A DNA stretch of 64,000 bases. Origin: Orychophragmus violaceus. Lineage: Eukaryota > Streptophyta > Magnoliopsida > Brassicales > Brassicaceae. Location: positions 10,003,357 through 10,067,356 of the forward strand of contig CM058236.1 of NCBI GenBank assembly GCA_030180135.1, read 5' to 3'. Shown here in pieces: positions 41,639-51,756 of the stretch. The translations under genes were made by a program, and so were the position numbers. The notes beneath the pieces are model-generated. The model worked only from the letters and a program-made list of their open reading frames with translations. It was not told where the DNA came from and ran no database searches. Each line of letters begins with the position of its first letter. Position 1 is the first letter of the stretch.

Positions 41639-43271
41639 AGCTGAAATATATAGATAAAAAGGTTATTAGTTAAAATGTTCAATATGATTAATCTCGTATT
41701 AAATTTAATATGATTAATCACGCATTATATTCAATAACATAAGTTACCCTCAATAGAATATAATGATTCCAAGATCCACATATAACTAAGATTAAAATGG
41801 GCCACTGGCCGTCACCAAACCTTAGCTTATATCGGTAAGCCCTATATCGGCTAATTATATCCGTGATATAACTCTTGGTTGTGAATTTGGGCCCGAGGCC
41901 CAATCCACTCTGATGTCTCAAGGCCCGGGACTCCCGATGGCCCAGTCAAGAAAACCAGACTATACAGTCATGTAATCATTAATGTCTGGGACTCCCAATG
42001 ACATTTATGAATCACAAACCGTCTTATCCACGCAAAAGCAGACACCCTCACACTGTAAGGCCATGAATACAATTGAATGGGCTTCGACAGCTGACATAGA
42101 ATGGACAAGACATCCAACGCTTGATATTATTTGAGGTTCGTAGGTTTATTTAAAAATTCATTCCCAAAATAGAAGATTACTATTTCGGGAAACTTTCCAT
42201 TTTTGGAAACCTACTATTTTGGAAACTTTCTAAAATTGGAAACTTTCTAAAACCGGAAACTTTCTAACTTTAGAAATTTCTTTAAAATCCAAAACCCGCA
42301 AATCCAGAAACTTCTAATTTAAGAAACTTTCTAATTTCAAAATTTCGGAAACTTTAATTTAAAATCGACTTTATAATTTTATAAAATAAATTTTAAATTA
42401 ATCTGAAGAAAGACTCAAATAACTGGCCCAATTATTTTAACTTCTTGGCCCGAGGCCCAAGAATTGGTCCATGTCCAAGACATGACCCAATTGTCCAATT
42501 AAATGACATAACCGGTCTGGTTCATTAAAATTGGTCTAACCAAATTTTAATTACTACGATGACCACAATTGTCAACCGGTTATTTACTAAACCGGATTTT
42601 CTCAATTTATTTGGTCCAACCAAATCAAATTAGAAAATCCTGGTTTAGGCACTAAATCCAATAATTCTTTCGACATTGGATTTCTTGTCCCTGTTTAACC
42701 AGACTTAATAAAATTATTAAATCTGTTTATTAAACCAGGACGAAATAATTTTAATCAAAAATTAAACCGAGCCTTAAACCAACCATGTCGATCGATGAAC
42801 CAACCGTGTCGATCGATCCATCAACCGTATCGGTCGATGCTCTCAGCCTCGATCCTGCATCGATCGTGCATCGATCCTGTATCGATCGATGCTCTCACGC
42901 ATGCACGGAATCGAGCCAAAACCCTAACCGTGTCGATCGATGCACCAACCGCATCGGTCGATGCACCAACATCGAACCTGCATCGATCCTGCATCGATCG
43001 ATGCTTTCACGCGTTAACAGGGTTAGCCGATAGACTGTATCGACCGATCCATGCGATCGTATCGATCGATCCATGCGATCGCAGTCGATACTGACTTTTT
43101 GAAATCGCATTCTACCAAATCATATAGCTTGGTTTCTGCAATTTTATGTGTGTTTAGGTTTCAATTCTTGTTACTTAAGTGGTTTCTCTTATCAGTAGTT
43201 GCTTCAAAACACTTTTAAACAAGAAAAACAATCCTAAACATGAATCTAAACAAGAAAAACCAGAACCATTG
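41639..43271 (-). other. Copia-2 leader with repeats
   Basis: 1.6-kb non-coding leader. A tandem repeat on a GGAAACTTTCTA theme fills about 42187-42360, and a dense CGATCG array lies at 42783-43095. Short frames over the array are by-products of the stop-free motif. Confidence 0.8.
42783..43095. repeat. Dense CGATCG array, Copia-2 leader
   Basis: Core starts (with single-base variants): 42789, 42810, 42831, 42850, 42861, 42872, 42883, 42934, 42955, 42973, 42984, 42995, 43041, 43054, 43063, 43076. Most steps are 11 or 21 bp. It looks like a partial duplication with an offset near 145 bp. Confidence 0.88.
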
Positions 43272-43283
43272 GCTCTGATACCA
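43272..43283 (-). promoter_or_regulatory. Primer binding site of Copia-2, tRNA-Met
   Basis: TGGTATCAGAGC on the minus strand, one base inside the 5' LTR. Confidence 0.93.
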
Positions 43284-43284
43284 C

Positions 43285-43957
43285 TGAAGGATTGTTTAGT
43301 TGATCCTGATTCAATTCTTAGATTCATATCAACCTAAACATGCGGATCTAGGTTTTTCTCAGAATAGAAACAAATGATGATCTCACCTTATACCTGTTTG
43401 CAGCGGAAAGAGATGGTATGTCTGAGATCAGAGAAACACCGAGGGATGAATCCTCCAAAGGTTCACACACGCGATCACAGAAAACGGCTGCTAGACCACA
43501 AGGAGCTCGGCGCAGAGAGAGAGAGAATTTTTGGCTGAGGGAGCTAGGGTTAATGGCACTGAACTCGAGTTTTATCTAATAAAACTTGTCCGGTTCCGTT
43601 TGGGCCATTTGGCCCAAACACCAATTAACTAGACGGCATTCGCGCACTGTGTCGACCGATACACCTTGTGTATCGATCGACACACAGTGGCTAAAACGTT
43701 TTATTCTCTCTAAGTACAGTAAATGCCTAGCACTTTTACCGTACTTCTGCTAAACCGTTCCTACACATTTTCCTGTTAGCTTAGGCGTGTGACCCATATG
43801 GGATCATATAATAAAGGCAATAAGTCCAAGACTTATAGATCATGAGCGGACTCTAGCAAGCCATCATGACCCCCAGTATTATATGACTTATGTCTGATCA
43901 TTGACATACTCTTACTTTCTAGAGACAGTACCGAGATTACTGGACACAATTCCAACA
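43285..43957 (-). repeat. Copia-2 5' LTR
   Basis: 673 bp, CGATCG pair at 43653/43674, followed on the right by the CAGAT duplication. Confidence 0.95.
43648..43684. repeat. CGATCG module pair, Copia-2 5' LTR
   Basis: Cores 43653 and 43674, spacing 21, identical to the 3' LTR copy. Confidence 0.9.
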
Positions 43958-44515
43958 CAGATTAGAAACTAGCTTTAAGCACAATTCAGGTTGGAGAACT
44001 AATAGGTTATGAATCCTTAACAGATTAACTCAATCTAACAAGTCATGAAAACCCTACGAGAATCCCTAAAACTAAAAATGAATCTGCTCAGACATATTGA
44101 ATGAATCAAACAACATAGTATGAATAGATTGCATTAAAGAAAAAGGGGTTCAAAATCTTCTCCAAAAAGCAGTACAAGGAATGGATCAGCCCCAAAGCTC
44201 CTAAACTCTCACTAGCTAAAAGGATGAAAAGTGTGTCTAGGATAAAACACCAAAATCCTAATATAGTGTGTTTAACACGTCTTGGGTATCTTTTGTAAAT
44301 ACTAGAACTTCTGGAACGCTCAGGTCGTTCAGACAATCTGATCTTCTCATCACGGCTTTATCTCCAATCCTTGCCCAAAAATCTCCAAAATCTTCCAAAA
44401 TCCTCCAAACGCGTGCAATCCTAATTAACACCTTAAAAGACTCGAAAGACACTACAAAAGACTTGAATATATACTTATATCATGGATTAAAACATGTAAA
44501 AACCATGATATATCA

Positions 44516-45872
44516 ACTCCATCACACTTAGCTTTTGCTTAACCTCAAGCAAAACAGAAAACCAAAATGAGGAGAAGAAGTTTGAAAACTTCAGAAACTC
44601 GTTATCGTTGAAGTATTACACTCAGATTCCCCTTAGTAAACCATATAAAAAATGCACCTTCAAACTTCAAGACCAACATATACATCCCCCACACTTAGCA
44701 ACTGTCCTAAGTAAACTCAACAATCACATTCAGAGCATTCAAATTCACCATATTGACTTCTATAATCTAATAAGTGCGGTCTCACCTAGGGAGTATTAAT
44801 CAAAGAACACATGGACTCTTACTCTGCTAGCATCTAACCACCATACTATCATTTTCTGGTTCCTTTCTTCTCCTTTTCCTTCCTTAGCAACTGATTATTC
44901 CTATTTGGGTATCATTTTACTTTTTTTATCAGTGCTCTTCCCGCATTGAGATGTACTTTGGACACATTCCATGAATGCCTAAGAGGTAATATGGGTCTCT
45001 ACCACTCCTTTGATCACTTCGAAGCTACTAGCTCATCCGCAATTTATCTCTATTTTTTTTTAGTTTAAAGAAAGGGAGAAGGGAAGCATACTTAGCCAGG
45101 TTTACAAGCTGTGTCAGAACTAACAGAGGAATCCGACTCAAAGTATACCAAGCCCCTATGTGAGAAAAATAAAGTCAAGTTAAGGGTGAAGTCAGTAATG
45201 GATTCTCTGAATACCTGAAGTGGTATGGGTGTCCTCAGTAGGTTGATCTGCGTTGGGTTTTCTAATAGTCAAAGATCACCTGCAAGCTCATTCAATGGTC
45301 ACTTACGTTCCTGCGAGTGTAGTGATCTCCTCAAAAAGTCATAGTTTCCTACTAAAACTGTTTTGACTCAATAAAACAGACTCAACTGACTCTAAGAAAA
45401 GAAAAAAGATTATGTCACGACCACCTCCCCCACACTTGATACACATTGTCCCCAGTGGAATCAAAGCTTAGGATTGGTAAAAGATGAAAAGGGACTGAAT
45501 GTACTTCTGTCTGCGTTTCTTACCTATCGCGTACCTGCCTCGACCGACACAGAGGTGAAACGATCAACGCATGGTTACGGAATGGTTGCAACGATTGTTG
45601 CACAGGACCGCAACGATAGACACAATGTGCGTCTGTTTCTGAACATTTTCGTAGACAGATATAATAATCACAAAATCTCAACCTATTAGCTATATAAATC
45701 GAATACAACACAAGATCATAGCAACCAGATATTCATAAATAGCCAAGTACATCAATTCCAGAGTAGAAGGATTGAAAAAACTCAAGAAAACAGAAAAATG
45801 ACTCAAGGAAAATAAAAAGAAAGAGAGAAAGTACAGAACCAAAGTCATGGAAACATGTAACAAGAATCAAAT
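44516..45872 (-). other. Element E 3' UTR
   Basis: Athila-type 3' UTR with the conserved block at 44771-44805 and polypurine-like boxes near 44686 and 45427. The PPT-adjacent hairpin has lost one pair. CGATCG pairs lie near 45541-45619. No gene seen. Confidence 0.78.
45536..45624. repeat. CGATCG pairs, E after env-slot ORF
   Basis: Cores 45541/45561 and 45592/45614 (spacings 20, 22); three of the four are decayed variants. Confidence 0.75.
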
Positions 45873-47367
45873 CTAATCACTCTCAGTCTCATCATCAATA
45901 TTAGCACATCGTTGATCAGAGTTACTGGAGGTCTTAGGTGTAGCCGAACGTCTGCGTCTAGGAGAAGGTACATGTACATGGACTCTCTGTTGACATCTGC
46001 AAGAGCAGCTATGAATCATCTACCAAAGACCCTTTACTCTATCATTCAGCATGGACTAGAAAGCTCAAGGTGACATCTCAGCACGATCCATAGGTCTAGG
46101 AGGATATGGAATATGCACAAAATCATCATCTCCAATAGCAGGAGCAGGAGAAGGTGCAATAGATGTAGAAGCTCTAGAAGTAGAAGCACCGAGAGGGTTA
46201 GCAGCGGTAGGTACTCTGCGCAGATAGTTCCGATGAGGCTCAAAGCTCAAAGCCAGCAATGAATCCACCCTCGTGAACTCCAGTAATGGAAGCTACACGC
46301 ACCACTTACGCAAGTCTGCATCATGGAAAACCCAGAGGTTTCCATCCTTCATCCAAGTGGCACTCCTTTAGTGAGTATCATCCATCAATAGCCTCTTGGT
46401 CTCGCACTCTCTCCCATCCAAAGGAATCCTGAAGTGCTGGAAAATATGAGTAAGCAGACTGCCCACAGTCTTATTCTTTTTTCCTGCAAATGCCTTCTTA
46501 TTTAAATCACAGAGGTGATCCGCGAAAACAGCTCCCATGTTAAGTCCATGCGCATGATCAATCAAGGTTGTGTCCTCGAACAGGTGGTGAATCCCAGTGT
46601 GCAATAACATCAGCTCTTGCTTCCTCATCTTGTTCGCTTCATACTTGCACATCAATGTGTATCCCAAAATGCGCTGACATACCTCAGGACCGGATGTCGT
46701 ATAACTGTCTGATTGTATGTCCACCAGTAGTATTTCTCACTTCCAAAATGAGACCAGAGGAACTGAGTGTGCGAATCCTCCCATTTAGCAATGAGAGTGC
46801 AACGAATAGCTCCAAACTGAAACCGTAGATGCGGCAGAGGTTTAGAATCGAAATGCAGTACATGAGTCCCATACACATGAAGGTAAAGGTCACTTCAGAT
46901 GCTCTCTTGGGCAGATCATTAGTTTAGTACACTCTGCAGGTCGACAACAGTAGTCTGACCAAGTCTGGGTAAAGCTCATAACTCATCATAGGCATCGTTC
47001 CCAAGCCTATCTGCTGAACCAGTCTCTGAACATCCTCTGCGATCCTCAGCATTTGACAGGTACTGTGAAGATCAAAACATATGGGCTCGATCTCCATGTC
47101 CAGCCAAGCGTTGTAGAACAACGTATCATACTCGTCCCACTGATCTGATATGGCTATGTCACTGTAACCAGCACTCTCTTTCTCTGTATGAGGATCATTC
47201 ACCCACTGTCTCTGCATAGGGATCCAATCCTTCTCTCCCTTAGGCCAAGGGGCCTGTATCGCTCCAGGAGAAAACTGAATGGGTGCAGGAGGTGATGAAG
47301 CTCGTGAGAGCCAGTCTACAGGCGCATCAGAGTTATCTGAGACATTCATGCGCTTTCGTGGAGGCAT
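45873..47367 (-). pseudogene. Athila env-slot ORF (ORF1-family-like), E copy
   Basis: From Met 47367 (MPPRKRMNVSDNSDAPVDWL) to a stop near 45873, in four broken frames. It resembles the Pfam Athila ORF1 type: HPVLRY-like block, then HVGSLLT...FQHFRIP, FHDA..RKWC, and a serine/alanine-rich tail. It follows integrase, the place of the env-like gene in Athila. I see no convincing signal peptide or transmembrane segment. A CAG directly precedes the ATG and a GGTATGT donor-like site lies upstream (47721-47727), so a spliced mRNA is possible. Function of the family is unknown. Confidence 0.6.
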
Positions 47368-47924
47368 CTGCGATCAAAGACACAAGAAAACAATCTTGCA
47401 CATTAAGCGAAAACTCTAAGATCAACAAACTCATCAAAATCAGTATCAATCATCACATGAAATCATCAAAAACATAAGAACCAGTATTAAATCCTCTAAA
47501 TCTGTCCTAAATTCGCCCTAAAGCAGAGAATCGCAAGTGTTCGTCATCAAACCGAAGATTTTCCGAAAACTTGCAAAATCGTCCATGCAATCACTAGGGT
47601 AACACGAAATCATCATCACAAGCCTCAAACAAGCATCAATATACCATAAAACAATCAAAAACGTGATGAATTTTGAATTTTCACCTTAGGGCCGAAATGA
47701 AAAACATAGAGATTCGGATCACATACCTTGGTATCCGAGTAAATGAGTGATATATATAAGAAGAGGGGTAAAAATCGAGTGGATTGGGATTTTGAATCGC
47801 CAAAGATGGATAAGAAATGAAGATTTTGGGAGTGGTGGCGATTTAGGTCTTGGGTCGTGAAGGAGAAGAAATGAGGAAGAAGAAGAAGAAATAAAAATTT
47901 AAAGGCATTGACCTCGCGTGCAGA

Positions 47925-48238
47925 TGCGTCGATCGACGCATAAGTTGTGTCGATCATTGCAAATCACGACCAAGGAACCGGGCCGGTTCAATTAAATTTT
48001 CCGGTTTAGAACATACCTGTAGATTTTTCTGATTCAGACCAGGTGCGTCGATTGTTGCACATGACCGCACGATCGACACACTTTGTTTTACCTTCTTCCC
48101 GCGGTTTGAATCCAATCGCTGCTCGATCCGCAAATTGAACGGCATAATTGCATTATAAAATTGCGGTTACTTCCTTCCGCAGACCCAACCACAACAGACC
48201 TGGATTGACCTACACATAGGTCTGTGTCGATCGATGCA
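47925..48238. repeat. CGATCG pairs, E integrase-env spacer
   Basis: Cores 47930/47951 and 48049/48070, both spacing 21, plus a single half-site at 48228 followed by GCGATT. Confidence 0.85.
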
Positions 48239-48344
48239 AGGCGATTTCCAGACTCATGACTTAGCTTTGTACGACAAAAACACCAAAAACGAAAACACCA
48301 AGTAAAATCAAATCAAAAATAACAAAAGGATGTATAGGCTTACC

Positions 48345-48362
48345 AGTGGGTTGCCTCCCACT
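48345..48362 (-). promoter_or_regulatory. Post-stop hairpin, element E
   Basis: Stem AGTGGG/CCCACT, about 40 nt past the integrase stop at 48402. Confidence 0.65.
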
Positions 48363-48401
48363 CAGAGCTTCTTTAACATCATTAGCTTGACCGGAAGGAG
48401 A

Positions 48402-50563
48402 TCACGCAGAGGGTGCATCATCCAGAGGCAGAATCTGACCTCTTGGAATCTCGTCCTTAACCCAATAATGCTTCACCCTCTGTCCGTAGAAAGTAAATTC
48501 CTTTCCTTCTGAGGTGATCATAACAACAACACCATACAGATGCACTTCCTTGATCGTGAAAGGACATGACCATCTAGAACGCATCTTACCTGGAAACAAT
48601 TGCAAACGATAGTTATACAAAAGTACCTGATCATTCGGCTCAACTGTCTGGAGACAATCTTTTTGTCATGATATGCCTTAGTCCTCTCTTTGTAGAGCTT
48701 CAAATTCTCATAGATATGATGCCTAATCTCATCCAACTCATTAAGCTACACCAATCTCCTCTCTGCTGCAGACTTCAGATCAAAGTTCATCTGCTTCACA
48801 GCCCATGCTGCCTTATGCTCAAGGTCAACATGAAGGTGGCAGGCATTCCCATAGAGAAGATGAAACGGTGTGGTCCCAAGTGGCGTCTTAAACGCAGTCC
48901 AATTCAGCTTTGCAGAACCAATCCTTCCTTGATTTCCCAAATGTCTTCTCCATGATCTCCTTAATATGTCTGTTAGAGACCTCTACTTGCCCACTAGTCT
49001 AAGGATGATAAGGAGTGGCCACACGATGATGAAAACCATGCTTTTGTAGCAGATTCTCAAAGACCTTGTTGATAAAGTGGGATCCTCCATCACTTATCAC
49101 AATCCTAGGCACTCCAAATCTAGGGAAAATGATGGTCTTAAATAGCTTAAGCACCACCGAAGAGTCATTGGTTGGACACGCTATTGCTTCCACCCACTTA
49201 GACATAATCCACAGCAACCAATATGAACTTATTCCCACGAGATGAGGGAAAAGAACCCATGAAATCAATGCCCCATCTATCGAAACCTCAACCTCAAGAA
49301 TAAAATTCTGAGGCATCTCATGCTTCTTACTAATTTTCCCTCTCCTCTGACAATCGCACTGAGAGACAAACGAATGAGCATCTCTGAACATAGTAGGCCA
49401 CCAAAAACCTGCTTGCAGAACCTTAGACACAGTCTTGAAAGTAGCAAAGTGTCCAACATAATCTGATTCATGGCAGTGAAATAAAACTTCTGGAACCTCT
49501 AATTCTGCAAGGCATCTCCTGTAAATCCCATCCGAACGGTGCTTATACAGAAAAGGCTCATCCCAATAGAAACTTCTTAGTTCTTTGAGGAACTTATTCT
49601 TTGCATACCCCTTGATATCATCTGGTTCAGTCTCTGCAGCCAGGTAATTCGCAATATCAGCAAACCATGGTCTATCGGGCGTCGAAACAACGTAAAGATC
49701 CATGTTGTAGTGACCAATCTGAATCTTCAGAGGTTTTGGGTTCGTAATCGCCTTGTGTCGATTGACGCATAGAGGTGCATCGATCGACTCAGCCCCGAGA
49801 CGTGCATCGATCTTTGCTAAGGTGGCATCGATCGACACATTCTCTACAATCCGACAGTTTTGTAAATTTCTGTCCAAATCCGTTCTAAACACTGTCTCAA
49901 TCAAATTGACGTTCTCCTCTTGTAGAAAATCATCAATAGGGACGTCTTCTTCGACCTTGATCCTTGAAAGATGATCAGCAACTCCATTTCAACTTCCTTC
50001 TTGTCCTTGACCTCAATGTCAAACTCTTGAAGAAGTAGAATCCATCTCAAAACCCATGGCTTTGCATCCTTTTTCTGCGTCAAGTACTTCAGAGCTGAAT
50101 GATCTGTATGTACTATCACCTTAGATCCAACCAGATAGGGGCGGAATTTCTCAACTGCCAACAATTCCTTCTCTGTAAGGGCATAGTTTCTCTGCGCATC
50201 ATCTAGTGTTCTGTTGGCATAATAGATAGCATGAAGTTTCTTGTCCTTCTTCTGCCCCAGAACAACTCCTACAGGAAAATCATTTGCATCACACATAACC
50301 TCAAAAGGTAACTCCCAATTTGGTGGCTGCACTATAGGAGCACTCATTAATGCTTGCTTGATATGTTCAAATGCAGTATGGCAATCTGCAGTGAACTCAA
50401 ATTTCACATCCTTACACAGCAAAGCAGTTAGTGGTCTAGCAATCTTACTGAAATATTTGATGAACCTCATGTAGAACCCATCATGTCCAAGAAAGCTCCT
50501 TACATACTTCACAAAATCTGGCCCTTAAAGGCTGGTTATAACCTCAATCTTGGTGCGATCTAC
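48402..50563 (-). pseudogene. Element E pol: RNase H and integrase, broken
   Basis: In the minus direction: end of RT/RNase H (FVMCDAND-type, Asp kept; IVHTDHSALKYL), a module-rich linker, then the integrase HHCC domain (HCHESDYVGHFATFKT...SQCDCQRRG) and core (VISDGGSHFINKVFE, ATPYHP), and the Athila integrase tail (TAFKTPLGTTPFHLLYG) to 48402. Breaks: a small deletion in RNase H, a frameshift after it, two frameshifts inside the integrase that cancel, and a deletion before TAFKT. RT catalytic motifs are missing because F interrupts the gene at 50564. Confidence 0.85.
49754..49839. repeat. CGATCG pairs, E RNase H-integrase linker
   Basis: Cores 49759/49781 and 49808/49829 (spacings 22, 21), in frame (VSIDATLAKIDARL). 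Confidence 0.85.
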
Positions 50564-51756
50564 TGATATGCTGAGAATTTAATTCCCTAAGTTATACTGC
50601 AAGTGCACAAGCAAATGTAGTATGCAGGGGTCAAACCACGGAGACTCAAGATATCTTACGATAGATTATAAAACGTCGAGTTAAAGTAGGTGATGCAAAT
50701 CAGAAATAATAAAGTAAAGACCGTAAATAAATCAGCAAGGCGAATCGGTTTGTGTTATCAAATACTAAAAACGTTAGGTATAGGGAGTTCTCAGGAAATC
50801 AAGCCAAGCAGATCAAATATCAGTGATGATCAAATTCAGCTCCATTCTAGAACTCAAACACAGATGTAGAACTAACCAACTTTCGTTGCGAGAATTCACT
50901 AAGTCTAAACCCTAGAAATCCAAATTTCTTTGCAATTACTAACAGATTAAACTAGCCTTAAGTGCATGTTTGATTCGTTCACAATTCAATTAAACCAAAT
51001 TTATTTGCAAATAATTAAATTGCTCAACCTAAATAGATCAGATTCTAAATCACACTTGCTTGCCGATTTATAAACCCTAAGTCTAGATTCCAATTGATCA
51101 GGTTAGAAACTAGTGTTAAGCACAATTCAGGTTGAAGAACTAATCAGGTTATGAATCCTCAACTGATTGATTTAATCTAGCAAGTCATAAAATCCCTAAT
51201 GAGAATCCCTAAACCTAACTATGAATCTACTCAGTCATGATCAATGAAACATTAATCATAGTATGAATATATTGCATTAATTAAAAGAGTAGAGAACAAA
51301 AGGAGTTCGAAATCTTATCCAAAAGAAAAAGCAGTACAAGGTATGATCAGCCCCAAGCTCTCAAACTCTCTCTAGATAAAAGTAAGAATGTGTAAACTAA
51401 AAAAACACCAAAAACCTAATTATAAAGTGCTAATCACCTCTTGGGTCTCTTCAGTAAATACTGGAACTTTCCGGTGCAAAAACTGCAAATCCTAAAATCT
51501 TTCATTAATGCGCTGGCGCGGGTCTGTGTCGATCGACGCAAGGAAAAATCGATCGACACTCAGCTCGCTCCGAGATAGTGCATTCTGCTCCTTACGGCTT
51601 TAGCTCCAAAACTTTCCCAATAAACTCCAATATCTTCCAGAATGATCCAAACGTGCATAAACCTAATAAACACCTGAAATGACTCAAAAGACACTAAAAA
51701 GACTCTAATATATACTTATATCATGGCTTAAAACAGGTAAAAACCATGATATATTA
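50564..51756 (-). repeat. Element F left LTR
   Basis: 1193 bp, TGATATGC to TATATTA (the final CA has mutated to TA). TATA-like box at 51419-51427 with the CGATCG pair 103 bp upstream. Confidence 0.9.
51525..51560. repeat. CGATCG module pair, F left LTR
   Basis: Cores 51530 and 51550, spacing 20. Confidence 0.88.

Larger units (their letters stand above)
36137..43957 (-). mobile_element. Copia-2, nearly intact Ty1/copia retrotransposon
   Basis: Two 673-bp LTRs with four differences seen by eye, a CAGAT duplication (36132-36136, 43958-43962), a tRNA-Met primer site, and a single gag-pol frame with one stop. It is 7.8 kb, a typical full-length size. A recent insertion in the LTR of E. Confidence 0.96.
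35620..44515 (-). repeat. Element E 3' LTR, split by Copia-2
   Basis: LTR parts about 35620-36136 and 43963-44515, rejoined exactly over the CAGAT duplication. The right end TATATCA is followed by ACTCCATCACACTTA. The CGATCG pair present in other Athila LTRs is eroded here (expected near 44330). Confidence 0.72.
47368..48401 (-). other. Element E integrase to env-slot spacer
   Basis: Non-coding. Holds the post-stop hairpin (48345-48362), CGATCG pairs (47930/47951, 48049/48070, a lone core 48228), a possible 359-nt intron (47368-47726) and a TATA-like stretch near 47745. Confidence 0.65.
35620..50563 (-). mobile_element. Element E, Athila with env-slot ORF, 5' part beyond F
   Basis: 3' LTR (about 35620-44515, split by Copia-2), 3' UTR, env-slot ORF, integrase and RNase H, then cut in RT by element F at 50563. 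Its gag, protease and most of RT should lie right of the window. Broken by several frameshifts and small deletions. The left LTR boundary is approximate. Confidence 0.75.

Noticed and set aside
42783..43095. CRISPR-like array of short repeats
   Set aside because: Repeats are palindromic, variable, spaced by 5-15 bp with no unique spacers, and lie in a plant retrotransposon leader with no cas genes.
44258..44531. Plus- and minus-strand frames near the E LTR end
   Set aside because: They span the LTR and 3' UTR junction and match LTR sequence of other Athila copies.
48206..48233. A further module pair with first core TTGACC at 48205
   Set aside because: The first half-site is too weak; only the core at 48228 is counted.
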